From the NCBI RefSeq assembly GCF_907165205.1, contig NC_058193.1, positions 8,680,001-8,744,000 on the forward strand: DNA of 64,000 bases. Direction: 5' to 3'. The stretch comes from Coccinella septempunctata. Its lineage: Eukaryota > Arthropoda > Insecta > Coleoptera > Coccinellidae. Both the position numbers and the translations under genes were made by a program. Below the pieces are notes generated by a model. It worked only from the letters and a program-made list of their open reading frames with translations, did no database searches and had not been told where the DNA came from. Shown here in pieces: positions 9,923 through 19,914 of the stretch. Numbering within the stretch: the stretch's first letter is position 1; each line of letters opens with the position of its first letter.

Positions 9923-10169
9923 GGTGTAGCAGGGGGAAAATCTGCAAACAGACGAACACACCCTCTCCTGAGGGGGAACAGTGTGGGGATTCTCACTCTC
10001 CGAGCTCGAGACCCACTAAAAACCCTTAACTGCTTCTTCATAGGTTCCGGGCATTTTGCCTATTAACCAGTTGACTCTTATGGTTTCTGGACTCTCACAC
10101 GATCATAGTCGTGTTGATATTTGTATGCTGCCTATAGCTTTTATAGGTTAAGCTCTTCTTTGGTTACAT

Positions 10170-12875
10170 TTAAATCCTTACCTGATCTTTGGGTCTTCGG
10201 TAGTAGGTTCTTGACCTTCTAGCTTCTTCCGTTGGATCGTAGTCGACTAATCTTCGTAGTTCCTCATTTGGATGTTGTTTGGCTTTGTCGAATATCCTTT
10301 CCGCCTTTCTCTTCATAAATTCTGTAACTGGTTCCCATTCCAAGTCCTTGTAGATTTGTTTGTTCCTAACAAACCAGGGTACGTCCATCGCCATTCTAAG
10401 GAGTTTATTCTCAGTGGCCTGTATTTTCTTGATGTGGGTCTTGGCTGCGAAGCCCCATGCCGCCGATCCATATGTGAGTTGTGGTCGCGCAATTGTTTTA
10501 ATCATCGTCAACTTGATGTTCTTATTCATATGACTTCTTCTGCCTATGAGTGGATAAAGTTTACTCATTGCGGCTTTTGTTTTATCAACTGCACATTTGA
10601 TGTGGTTTTTCCATGTAAGTCCTCTGTCAAGCGTCACTCCTAGGTATGTTGCTTCATTTTTCCATTCAACCTCTTCTCCATCAACTTCAAGGTTTTCTTC
10701 CATCCTCAATCTTCTCTTTCGCAGTAATATTGCTTGAGTCTTTCTTCCATTGATTTGGATTTTCCATTTGATGCACCATTTGAGTAATTCATCTATGGCT
10801 TCCTGCAGTCTCCGGTGTATGATCTCTGGGCGTCGATGTCTGAACGCTATTCCTGTGTCATCTGCGTACAATGTGAGCATATTTCTAGCATTCTTCGGGA
10901 TATCATAGACGTATATTACATAAAGCAGAGGTCCAAGTACCGATCCTTGAGGCACTCCCGCTTCTAATTGTCTGATTTGAGAGGTTGCTCCATCTATTTT
11001 CACATAGTTTCTATTCCTCAGATAGTTCCTTATAATCTTGCATAGCTTGGTCGAATATCCTGCTTTTTTCATCTTGTAGATTAGGCCTTCGTGCCATACT
11101 CTATCAAAAGCTCTCTCGATATCCATCAGAACTAATCCTGTGGCCTGTTTGGTCTGCATTCCTTCAGTGACGTATTCTATGAGCCGTAGTAATTGGAGTT
11201 CAGTCGAGTGTTCTCGTCGAAATCCAAATTGTTCGGGTGGAATTATCTTCAACATTTCTGTTTCCTCATTCAGCCTTTTGGCGATAACCCTCTCGACGAC
11301 TTTTCCTAGTGCTGATAATAGGCTGATTGGTCTATAATTTTGAGGAAATTTCCGTTCCTTTCCAGGCTTGTTGAAAACTATCATTTCTGCAGTTTTCCAT
11401 CTCTTTGGGTAGTATTCGGTCCTCATCACTCCGTTTGTTATATTCGTCAAGGCTGCTATTCCTTTTCTAGGCAATTTCTTCAACATATAATTCGTTATCC
11501 TATCTTCTCCTGGTGCTTTCCGGTTTTTCAGTTTCATTATTATCTCTTTGATTTCTGTTGGTGAAGCCGGTTTTGGAATGATTTCGGTTTCCGGTGGTTC
11601 CATCATCAGTTCTTCGTTTGCCTCCACTTCTTCTTCTAGATCTTCATTGTCATCATCATTTCTGTAATTTATTCTGGCTTCTCTCTCAATTGAGTCGGCA
11701 AGTGCTTCGGCTTTTTCAAGTCTCGTATATACCATTCCGTTTGCTCCATGCAGTGGAGGTATAACTGTCCGTTCTCGTCGTAAGCGTTTTTGCATTTTCC
11801 AAGCCGAGTGATCTATTGTATTCAGTTCCCTTAAACTCTGGTGCCATCTGTTATTACGCAGTTCTGTTAAAGCATTTTTCAATATCTGACTATGCTTATT
11901 CAGTTTCTTCTTGTCTTCTTCTCTTTTTGTTGTTCTGTAGATTTTCCTGAGTCTTCTGTTCTTTTTTATAAGTTCCTTTATATCCCTTGGCGTATCTCCA
12001 TGTGAATGTTTCGGAATTGGTTTCCTTATTCTCTTGGTGCTTTCTTCATAGGCTTCTTTTATTTGATTTTCCAATTTTTCAACTGCTTCATCTAATTCAT
12101 CCCGGGTGTTTATTTGGGGAATTTCCGTGATTTTCTCCTGAAGTAAATTCTTATATTTCTCCCAGTCTGTGCGATTCTCGGTTTGTGTCTCTTCTTCGTT
12201 TCTTGGGCCATGTCCCACTATGAATTCTATGGGATTGTGGTCTGAAGTTCCGTCTTCTATTGTATCAATGCTGATTTCTTCAGTGATGTCTTTCATTACG
12301 ACAATGTCCAGTACATCGGGTAGTCCATTTACTCTTGGTATGTAGGTCGGTATATCAGGTCCTATCACAACTGCATTAAGTTTTTCAGCATAAATCTTCA
12401 GTCTTCTCCCATTGGTATTTTCCACCCTACTGTTCCATTCCTGCGATTTGCAGTTAAGATCACCAATTATGATTTTCGGGTGTCTTCCTACTAGTAGCAT
12501 TTTTAGATCCTCTTCCAGCATGTCCTTATCCGGTGATTTATAAGTCGAAATAATCTTCACTTGTCCTCGATTGGTATTCACAATAATCGATATTGCTTCT
12601 ACTTCTTGACCATTGAATATTTGGTCGAAATGGTGATCCATATTCCTTCTAGCCAGTATAGCAACGCCACCTGTGCTGTTAGGTCTATCATTTCTGTAGA
12701 TATCGTAATTGGGAAATGCTATCCGAACGTTGGGGTTAAGTCTTGTTTCTTGGAGAGCTATGACATCCGGTTTCTTCTCTTCAATCAGTTCTTCGAATTC
12801 TGGTCTGCGGGCTCTCAATCCTTCGACGTTCCAAGAGACGATTATGAGATTGTTCTTTATCGTCGTATCAACCAT
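10170..12875 (-). CDS. Jockey ORF2: AP endonuclease and reverse transcriptase
   Basis: The 901-residue protein is the retrotransposition enzyme: an APE-type endonuclease nicks the target and the RT primes on the nick. Endonuclease motifs (residues about 8-220): SWNVEGLRARR, QETRLNP, ISTYKSPDK, GDLNCKSQEWNS and SDHNPIEF. RT motifs (about 470-760): YRPISLLSALGKVVERV, EQFGFRREHSTELQLL, LMDIERAFDRVWH, AGVPQGSVLGPLLYVIY and the catalytic LYADDTG. A thumb and C-terminal region follows (RPQLTYGSAAWGF, IKKIQATENKLLRMA). The length is usual for the clade. The ATG at 12875-12873 overlaps the ORF1 stop by one base (TAATG), which favours translation by termination-reinitiation, known for other insect non-LTR elements. 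No damage seen. Confidence 0.95.
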   Translation of the reverse strand: MVDTTIKNNLIIVSWNVEGLRARRPEFEELIEEKKPDVIALQETRLNPNVRIAFPNYDIYRNDRPNSTGGVAILARRNMDHHFDQIFNGQEVEAISIIVNTNRGQVKIISTYKSPDKDMLEEDLKMLLVGRHPKIIIGDLNCKSQEWNSRVENTNGRRLKIYAEKLNAVVIGPDIPTYIPRVNGLPDVLDIVVMKDITEEISIDTIEDGTSDHNPIEFIVGHGPRNEEETQTENRTDWEKYKNLLQEKITEIPQINTRDELDEAVEKLENQIKEAYEESTKRIRKPIPKHSHGDTPRDIKELIKKNRRLRKIYRTTKREEDKKKLNKHSQILKNALTELRNNRWHQSLRELNTIDHSAWKMQKRLRRERTVIPPLHGANGMVYTRLEKAEALADSIEREARINYRNDDDNEDLEEEVEANEELMMEPPETEIIPKPASPTEIKEIIMKLKNRKAPGEDRITNYMLKKLPRKGIAALTNITNGVMRTEYYPKRWKTAEMIVFNKPGKERKFPQNYRPISLLSALGKVVERVIAKRLNEETEMLKIIPPEQFGFRREHSTELQLLRLIEYVTEGMQTKQATGLVLMDIERAFDRVWHEGLIYKMKKAGYSTKLCKIIRNYLRNRNYVKIDGATSQIRQLEAGVPQGSVLGPLLYVIYVYDIPKNARNMLTLYADDTGIAFRHRRPEIIHRRLQEAIDELLKWCIKWKIQINGRKTQAILLRKRRLRMEENLEVDGEEVEWKNEATYLGVTLDRGLTWKNHIKCAVDKTKAAMSKLYPLIGRRSHMNKNIKLTMIKTIARPQLTYGSAAWGFAAKTHIKKIQATENKLLRMAMDVPWFVRNKQIYKDLEWEPVTEFMKRKAERIFDKAKQHPNEELRRLVDYDPTEEARRSRTYYRRPKDQVRI

Positions 12876-14269
12876 TAAATATTCTTAATAATTTGCTGCA
12901 TCTTCTTTTCAATCTCTTTCTCCAGATTCTGCATCATCGTGCTGAGGAGGTTTTTCGTGAACTTATCCAGTTCCTCAGTGATTCCAGAAATTCCTTTTCT
13001 GGTTTCGGCTTTTTTGACGGTTTTTGCCTTTTCCGTCTTTTTCTCTGGTTTCTTCGTCTCTTTGACTGCTTTGGTTGCAGTTTCCTGGGGTTTCTTCACT
13101 TCCGAAGAGTTTTGGGATGGCCTCGGTGTATTTTGTGTTGGCCTCGAGCTGGTCTGGTTCGCTCTTGGCGATCTCTTGGTCTTTTTAGTGACAAATTTCC
13201 ATTCGCTACATCCCTTGTAGCTGGCTGGATGTCCTTGCTCTCCGCAGAGAACACAAGAGGCATTTCGCTCCTCGTTCTCCCTGGTAAGCGTACACTCCTT
13301 GGAGCTGTGATTACCGGAGCATTTCACGCACCTCCATGGAAAAGTGCACTTACTTTGGGCATGTCCATATCGCTGACAGCGGTAACATTGTCCAGGCCCG
13401 GTCGTCCTTCTCTTAGGTTCAACAACACAGTTCATGTTGTAGAGCCTTCTCACCTCGAAGATACCCTTATTCTGGGTTTTAACCAGCAATAAGGGCATCG
13501 GATTTTTTGTTTTATTTGAGGTCATCCTTATGACCTCAGCATCGACGATCCCTTGATCCTTGAGGTCGTCAAGGATCGTCGGGATATCTGCATCCAGCGG
13601 TAGGTATCTCACTACCGCGTATATTTTCTTTTCTTCCTCCCGTTGAAGAGTGTAAAACTCCCTATTTATTTTATGAAGGAAGTCCGTCATCCTTCTATGA
13701 TCATCGGCGCTTTGTGGGACGATTCTTATACCGTCCTTTACTGTCGTCGCTCTTTGGTATTTAATACCGTTTCGCATTAACGCGTTCGAGATTGACGTCC
13801 ATTCGGACGTACCTCTCAGGGTGACAGGGGGGATTTTTTCTTTTCTCTCCACTGGAGTGGTTTTCTCTTGGTCTGGGGTTTCCAAGACTCTTTTCTTGTT
13901 TGTATCTTCATTTGACGAGGAGCTATCCTTTCTCACTCTTTTGGCGGGTGGGGAAATTTTTGTTTGAGGGGTTTTGACCACCTCCATCTTCTGTTTTTGA
14001 ACCGGTAAGTTCACTTCTTGGACATTTTTCAAAATAATGTTCTTCTTGAGTGCTTTGGAGTAACTTTCCTTATTTCCCTCCTGCAACTCGAGCCTCTCCC
14101 TGAGATTTTTAATCTCAGCAACTAAGCTAGATACGCATCTATCTAACTCATTCACCCTCGCTTTCAAACTTGCGTTCTCCTCTCTCAAAATATCGTGTTC
14201 GGACACGACATTAGCGATTTCTGGCGCGTCTTCTTCCATTACGGAATCGCAGTCCGAATGGTCAGACAT
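12875..14269 (-). CDS. Jockey ORF1: gag-like nucleic acid-binding protein
   Basis: A 464-residue protein starting at ATG 14269. Residues about 25-65 (ILREENASLKARVNELDRCV) form a coiled coil. A basic, serine-rich linker follows, then a globular region around 150-280 (VRYLPLDADIPTILDDLKDQ, EVIRMTSNKTKNPMPLLLVK) that matches the PRE_C2HC domain of Jockey-type gags. Three zinc knuckles are at about 295-355: CYRCQRYGHAQSKC, CVKCSGNHSSKEC and CVLCGEQGHPASYKGC. The C-terminus is rich in lysine and glutamate. The protein packages the element RNA into particles and is needed with ORF2 for transposition. It ends IIKNI, with the TAA sharing its last A with the ORF2 start. Confidence 0.93.
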   Translation of the reverse strand: MSDHSDCDSVMEEDAPEIANVVSEHDILREENASLKARVNELDRCVSSLVAEIKNLRERLELQEGNKESYSKALKKNIILKNVQEVNLPVQKQKMEVVKTPQTKISPPAKRVRKDSSSSNEDTNKKRVLETPDQEKTTPVERKEKIPPVTLRGTSEWTSISNALMRNGIKYQRATTVKDGIRIVPQSADDHRRMTDFLHKINREFYTLQREEEKKIYAVVRYLPLDADIPTILDDLKDQGIVDAEVIRMTSNKTKNPMPLLLVKTQNKGIFEVRRLYNMNCVVEPKRRTTGPGQCYRCQRYGHAQSKCTFPWRCVKCSGNHSSKECTLTRENEERNASCVLCGEQGHPASYKGCSEWKFVTKKTKRSPRANQTSSRPTQNTPRPSQNSSEVKKPQETATKAVKETKKPEKKTEKAKTVKKAETRKGISGITEELDKFTKNLLSTMMQNLEKEIEKKMQQIIKNI

Positions 14270-14654
14270 TTTAGAATCTAATTAATAATTACTTTGCTAC
14301 TCAAAGAAATTGGAAATAAAATTTTTCAAGACAAAAGAAAAATGGCTAAGTTATATATTTTCTATACTATGAGAAAAATAAATCGACTGACCAGTGATAT
14401 CCGTGGAACCAGCGATCTTGGAGGTGATCTGGACTCTACACTGAACACACTGAATTTGAACGAATTTCCGCTCTATAACGCATACACTTATAGAACTTAC
14501 AAAAAACTTCGGAAGTTTCGTAGACGGAATCAAAAATTCCGTAGCTTCGCTAGTGTCAACTTTCACTTCGACTTTCTCTTTTACAACACGAGAGATGACG
14601 TATCGCACTGGTATCATTCAACACATCTACCTGCTACAACGTCTCGAGGTGAAC
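14270..14654 (-). promoter_or_regulatory. Jockey 5' leader with presumed internal promoter
   Basis: 385 bp from the right target duplication to the ORF1 ATG. Full-length Jockey elements start transcription from an internal promoter at their first bases. I cannot see a TATA box; GAGACGTTG lies about 10 bases in. The beginning GTTCACCTCGAGACG is taken as the 5' end because it touches the duplication. Confidence 0.5.
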
Positions 14655-14664
14655 TGGGAAGTGG

Positions 14665-15508
14665 TGTGCTGATTGGCTCATTCCCTTAAACCCTGAAAAG
14701 TGTGCTGTTCTTCACCTTAATCCCACCAATCACACCCTGCGCATCATACACTGACTTGGGCGTGGTGATGACTGAGAGACTCGGCTGGTCTGAACATGTG
14801 GACTCTGTTTGTCGCAAGGCTTCGCAGAGATGCTTCCTCTTCGACAGAGTTTTTGGAAACTGCTCTGTTTCAACGTGTTCCCATCTACTCAGGTCCTACA
14901 TAAGACCGATTCTTGAATATGCGGGACCAGTGTGGGATACCCGTTTCCGGAAAGACTCAGACAGGCTGGAGAAGATTCAGAGGAGAGTTACCCGAATGCC
15001 CTACGGATACAGTAGACCTGATTATGAAGATAGGCTGCGCATCCTTAAACTGACTACCCTTGAACAAAGAAGACTGAGAGGTGATCTAATAACTACGTTT
15101 AAGATTCTTCATGGGTATTCCGGAGTGGACTTATCCCACTTATTTCGTCTGAACACGAATCCAAGTCTGAGAGGACACCGTTATAAACTGTCCAGAGAAG
15201 CGTTCCGATCGGTTTCACGTGAACACTTTTTGTCGAACAGAGTTTTCCATGTTTGGAACAATCTACCGTGTAATGTTGTGTGTGCCCCTAATGTTAATCA
15301 ATTCAAGGTGATGTTTGATAGCTGGTGTAGAACTTTACAAAATTGATTGAATTCTTTTTTTTTTCATCTTATTATGTCTTATTGTTTCGTTTTTTTTCTG
15401 TATATTTAGGAATTTTCAGCTTTTTTGTGTACATTTTGCCCATTCTGTGTCTCTTCTTTTGTTCTATTTGTTTTGAGCCACATAGGTTAAACCTCGGCTT
15501 TTGTATGC

Positions 15509-15539
<31 letters not shown>

Positions 15540-15542
15540 ATA
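14665..15542 (+). pseudogene. CR1/Jockey-type reverse transcriptase, second part, with (AAAT)n tail
   Basis: Continuation of the pseudogene from 9893. The open frame 14702-15346 shows LGVVMTERLGWSEHVDSVCR, SYIRPILEYAGPVWD and LEKIQRRVTRM, the usual thumb and C-terminal region, then FRSVSREHFLSNRVFHVWN before the stop. The 3' UTR ends in AATAAATAAATAAATAAATA at about 15510-15542, a microsatellite tail of CR1-like elements. No 5' end is present, so this was already a truncated copy when Jockey entered it. Confidence 0.88.
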
Positions 15543-17021
15543 TCCCTCAAACTATAACCTGAAAATGAAAGAATTTACACAAGAAACAAATCAGTTTCCC
15601 TGACAGAGGACTTTATCGACCTAGTAAGTTGATATTCATACATATACATTCCGATAACATTCACACAAAATTCATTCAGAAAATCATTTCTGATTTCCAG
15701 CTCAACTTGGACAAGTTTTTTTAGCAATTTTAGCTTTTGCCTATATTGGAGAAGGCATAGTTCTGGGATTCCATACAATCAATTTCCTTCTATTATGATC
15801 GTGTAAAGAGCCTTGATGTTCTTCTTAAAAAAAAATTGCTCTTTTTTATCAGGTGATTAAGAACATAGTCGGATTTTTTTTATAAATACCTACTAATACT
15901 TCATGACATTTATTGACCTGAAATTGATAATAATCCAGTTTAGACAAAATTGAGAAAAAACAACTATAAACGGAGAAAAGTATTATTTATTCGACGAAAA
16001 TTTCAAAATTCCCTTCAAAAATGACAAAAAGTGCATTATATTTTTAGTTCTAAGTGTCATCACCATGTCGCTGCAATCTACATTTGAATTCCCAATTCAG
16101 TTGAATCAGTAAGACTCTATGATTCATTCCAGAAAAATCATATATAGCTAGACTCATTTACCGAACTCTTGTATAAAGAAGAATTTTGCAATATTTGAAC
16201 CAATGGAGAATGCTCATAGGTACGCAAAATCGATTGAAACTTCGTCAAAGTATAGCCTCTATGTATATAAACACATTAGTTTTTGTTTTAGTCAAAAAGA
16301 CCTGGTAGTTTGGATTTTACAGCTCCGTTAATATTCAACTCCTGACGGGAACGGTAAGCCTCTGTGTGACGTCATGATGCAACACTTCGCGCGCTCACTA
16401 CTGTACCAAGCCGCAGTTTTGAATATTATGAACGCACTTCGTTCCATAGCATAGTGGATTGTTTAGTCGAGTAGTGTGTTCTGCTTTGTATTCACATTAT
16501 TTATACTGATACTATCCAAGTTTATATTCAATACCATGGATGAAGGATTTGACAATGGGCAGTCAGATAATATACCTAAGATAGACTAAGTTGAGAAAAA
16601 CGAGAATATTCTTCTTAAATGTTTTCCTCTGGAAATACAGACTTCTTAGAGTTGACATTAAAACTTCTGCATCATAACATTTCACGAAATCATTTGACAG
16701 AATATATAAAAAGTTTACTAGAACCCAAACGATGTATATAAACAGAGATTTGCACTCGGATAGAATAGCAGGCACAGCTACTATATATTAATATGCTTTA
16801 ATACTTGTACTTATAACTTACTGCCTATAAAGTATACAATATACAAAGGATGACGGAAATAAGTCTGCTTCAAGTTGAATATTACTTATAAGATATTAGG
16901 ATAGCGGAGGTTTTGTCCCCTTGCCTGATTTTATTAATACACACGTACTTAAATACATCGGTTGAATACAAAGATAGTTAAAATATAAGTATACTTATGT
17001 ATATGATAAATTGTCATTGTA
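15543..17021. other. No gene recognised; AT-rich, one CRE-like palindrome
   Basis: I see no coding similarity. A GC-richer patch near 16345-16420 carries TGACGTCA (16367-16374). A 17-codon frame with good start context (ACCATGG) lies at 16536-16589; it is too short to call. A similar TGACGTCA in mirror-like surroundings occurs at 18087-18094, so 16360-18100 might be the remains of one inverted-repeat element, with weak support. Confidence 0.3.
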
Positions 17022-17652
17022 CAGTTCCAAATCCGATGTCCAGTGAGGGAATCTCGGAAACTGAAAGAGCTAGACCAAAACCGATGACACGTTTCCGAGC
17101 TTTTTTTTTTCAGAGAAACAAAGAATGGTGAAAACCGTAGCCTCCTACGATCCTTCGATTTTGAGGTATTAGCAAAAATTGAGATTTTACGATTTCGAAA
17201 AGTGAGAACTTTTCGAAATGTAATGTAAAGTAATGAGAATTACTTTTTTGTCTTTGAAGTAACTGATCCGAAACTTGAACCTTCTTTGGCACTTTTATAC
17301 GTAGAATCTACTGATACAATAATTGTTTTCCAATTCAAAAATAACAAAAAACTTGAAGTTCGCTTAACGATTCGAAATGAACAAATTTTTTGAGCTCGTC
17401 AGTGGATTCTACGTAAAAAAGTGCCAGTAGAAAGTTAAAGTTTCTGTTCTGTAACTTCAAAGACAAAAATTCATGAGAACTTTTCGAAATCGTTGAAATC
17501 TTATTTTTTTGCTAATAACTCAAAAACGAAGGATCGTAGGAGGATATGGTTTCAACCATTCTTCGTTTCTCTGAAAAAGAGCTCGGAAATGTGTAATCGG
17601 TTATGCTGTAGCTGCTATTCTAGTTTCCGAGATCCCCTCACTGGGCACCCTG
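17022..17652. mobile_element. Foldback element 2, TA duplication
   Basis: 631 bp, nearly all palindromic: arms about 17022-17320 and 17360-17652. Right end (complement) CAGGGTGCCCAGTGAGG, left end CAGTTCCAAATCCGATGT with a small insertion before the shared CCAGTGAGG. Flanks are TA at 17020-17021 and 17653-17654. Internal blocks GAGGGGATCTCG and CGAGCTCTTTTT are shared with element 1 at 2346-3800, so both belong to one family. No coding capacity. Confidence 0.85.
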
Positions 17653-17654
17653 TA

Positions 17655-17872
17655 CTTACGTCAAAATGATCTTCGCAACAATGCAAAATCTGTCAATGTC
17701 TTCAAGAACAGATACGACAGATGGAAGGCTCTACGCGTTGATAGCCTTCAGCGACTTTTCTGTGTCGGGCGAATCCAAGTGACAGCTCTGAGAAAAAAAA
17801 TTTTGATATGTTTAGTTTCTACTCTTTATGTGAATAAATGAATGAATACAAATAAATAAATAAATATATGTT
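17655..17872 (+). pseudogene. 3' end of a non-LTR element
   Basis: A short reading frame (about 17668-17840) shows SVNVFKNRYDRW, the C-terminal motif of CR1/Jockey-type ORF2, and is followed by a tail AATAAATAAATAAATA (about 17850-17868). All the rest of the element is missing. It abuts foldback element 2, which may have inserted into it. Confidence 0.5.
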
Positions 17873-18914
17873 GCTCTTAGCTTCAAGCGGATCCAACCTC
17901 TTCATAGATTTCATTCATTTCTTTCGCATTTTGACATCCAAATGGACCAAAAAAAAGGACTTTCGATGCATTACTCGTTGTATTTATACATTTCTCGTAT
18001 TCGGATTAGACATTTCCAATAGTAAGTGCGTCATCTCCTTATGATTCGTACGAGAGCGCCCTACGTACTGCACAAGTGTGCCAATATGACGTCACACGAA
18101 GCGATCGCGGGAGTGGTAAACTGGAGGCGTGCATCCATCTTAACAATTCAATATCTCGGGTAATAATTGACGTATCGAAATAATTTTTTCACACACTATT
18201 TTTATTTTTTATAGAGAATAGAAATATCTAAAGATCAAAATTAGTGAGCATTCTACATTGAAGAGCTAATTCATTTTTCAGTCACGTCGAAATTCCCTGG
18301 CTACTGACATGCTGCGTCTCCCGAGATCAGTAGCTTACAGGTAGCGTCGCGGTATCCCCATCGTGCGAGATCCTATTCGAATCAAGGTGCGCGATCTCTC
18401 AGCGACTAGAATTAGCGGTCGCGCATTGCTGGCAATAAAGCATTTAGTCTCACGAGATCCGTAGCCGACAGGTAGCGTAGCGATTATCCAGTGTGCGAAC
18501 TCCCATTCAAAATAAAGTGCGCTACCTCTCAACGACCAGAAATCGTGGTCGCGTAGCGGTAGCGTTGTACCGGTCTGCGAGCAGCCTTAGTGACATCTAA
18601 AGACAAATGTAAGAGTGCGCTACTTCACTGATTTAATCGTTAAATCATCTTCAATTATAAATTCAGTTGTTTTTTTATATTCCAGTTCCATATATTTCTT
18701 TCTGATATGCAGGGTGTTTTATTGAGTCCTTGAAGTGGTTACACGGGCTGACAATTTGAAAACTTGCCAGGTCAGTTTTCATTCGGAGGGAGACATGTTT
18801 CTAGCAGGATTGTAAGCCAAAATCTCCTCAATACTATTTGTAGGGGTTATAAACCCTAAATTCTTAATGGGGAATAGAGGGTGAGCTAAACCTCAATTGG
18901 AAGACAATTTTTTA
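17873..18914. other. No gene; contains a tandem pair of 132 bp repeats
   Basis: No coding sequence recognised. Apart from the tandem pair at 18315-18578 there is TGACGTCA at 18087-18094, and a small hairpin TAGGG/CCCTA near 18841-18858. The sequence GCAGGGTGTTTTATTGAG at 18710 resembles the end of a CAGGGTG-type DNA element, without a visible partner. Confidence 0.35.
18315..18578. repeat. Two diverged tandem copies, period about 132 bp
   Basis: Copy 1 starts GTCTCCCGAGATCAGTAG at 18315 and copy 2 GTCTCACGAGATCCGTAG at 18447. Both share AGGTAGCGT and GTGCGCNATCTCTCA-like blocks. The pair is GC-richer than the flanks. Origin unknown; a tRNA-derived or DNA-transposon origin are both possible. 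Confidence 0.65.
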
Positions 18915-19889
18915 ATTGTTTTCCGCGAGTGCCTGAAATAAAGGAGGTAGGTCCTCGTCTTTACCGTTCAGTTTCTTAGTAAGACCTACACCGGTTACTT
19001 CTTTGACACTGCTGTACTGTATCGCTTTCTGTTATATTTTATCGTACTTTACCCTGTTTCGCGAGTATAACTTTTCCCTTCGCTATCAGTTATGGCGCGT
19101 AAGCCCTTGGGTTACTGAAGGGAAAGTCCCGTCCACCCCCCTGTCCGCATTCCGCGTCATAAGTGTTGAATCCGAAATCTCTTCTTTTCTATCAGTCATG
19201 GCGCGTAAGCCCTTGGGGTAGAGAATAAGAGATACCGCTCGTCGTCAGTGAAATCCCGTAGTTGCGCTAAAAATAGACCTTTTCTTCGCTATCAGTCATG
19301 GAGCGTTATAGCCCTTTGGGTAGCGAATGGAGGTCTCGAATAGATCAGCCCTGGTTGTGTTTCTTTTCATTGGAGAAATACAATTAATTACATCCCGATA
19401 CCGTATAGCAAATCATTTCACTTCGCGAGATCATCCTTAGTATTCATTTCGTCAGTTCTGGTTGGCGCATTTTATTGAACAATTCAATTCAATTCAAATC
19501 AGTTTATTCATCAAAAGGTATACAACCAAAATGAATATTGAACAATCTTGCAGGAATATGCAGCCTAAGCAACCTTTGATTTTTTACTGTACCCGGTATA
19601 AACTTTATAAAGTGCTCGTGACCGGATAGAATTTCCCGAATGTATGTTTGCTGATAGATTCGCTCATATTTCATACCTACACATATCTCCGTTGTACATA
19701 TAATCAGTTTCCGAAGGTGTGAATAAACTAGTACATAATTTGATTTTGACTACTTCGTTATCGCTACCACCCTAGATAACAGCGAACTCTGTCTCCGACT
19801 AGCAGCTACTCTGGTAGGTTTGCTATTCTTCCTAGTGAAAAGAATAGCTGGCGCTCGAGATAAGTTTTCTCCGAGGTAACCACGTTACA
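18915..19889 (+). repeat. LTR copy A (5' LTR of the gypsy element), start missing
   Basis: Homologous to the six other LTR copies between 29204 and 35739, from TTTTCCGCGAGTGCCTG to the end ACCACGTTACA at 19889. About 240 bp of the LTR start (TATA region) is missing: homology stops near 18915. The full LTR is about 1.13 kb by comparison and begins TGTGGGGGG. It is followed by a primer binding site, which proves the orientation. Confidence 0.85.
19070..19336 (+). other. Three consecutive LTR hairpins with a shared apical sequence
   Basis: Hairpin 1, 19070-19127 (ACTTTTCCCTTC with GAAGGGAAAGT); hairpin 2, 19177-19233 (15 bp arms, one mismatch); hairpin 3, 19275-19336 (AGACCT..TTCGCTA with TAGCGAA..AGGTCT). 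All three carry an apical part close to TCAGTCATGGCGCGTAAGCC then CTTGGGG, while the stems have unrelated sequences. The same arrangement recurs in the other LTR copies. It looks like a repeated RNA structural module in the transcribed LTR or leader; the function is unknown. Confidence 0.8.
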
Positions 19890-19894
19890 AAAAA

Positions 19895-19914
19895 TGGCGC
19901 AACGAGCAGGGACA
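19895..19914 (+). promoter_or_regulatory. Primer binding site after LTR A
   Basis: TGGCGCAACGAGCAGGGACA begins five bases after the LTR end TTACA. Starting with TGG and directly following the LTR, it is the expected tRNA-binding site for minus-strand DNA synthesis. I did not match it to a particular tRNA. Confidence 0.75.

Larger units (their letters stand above)
9894..14654 (-). mobile_element. Jockey-clade non-LTR retrotransposon, full-length and apparently intact
   Basis: The element is 4761 bp on the minus strand: 5' leader (14654-14270), ORF1 (14269-12875), ORF2 (12875-10170), 3' UTR and a poly(A) tail seen as 29 T at 9894-9922. Target duplications TGGGAAGTGG are visible at 9884-9893 and 14655-14664 (an extra T is ambiguous). 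It splits an older RT pseudogene, whose reading frame resumes exactly across the duplication. Both ORFs are open and have all the motifs I looked for, so this copy is recent and could be competent. Confidence 0.93.

Noticed and set aside
9835..10041. Open frames with a lysine run
   Set aside because: The lysines come from the poly(A) tail of the Jockey element.
12893..13492. 199-residue frame rich in Phe and Leu opposite Jockey ORF1
   Set aside because: Antisense shadow of a Lys/Glu-rich protein; it has no start context or domain.
19003..19221. Small open frames repeated in all LTR copies
   Set aside because: They recur because the LTRs recur; frames differ in length between copies and the sequence is better explained by conserved hairpins.
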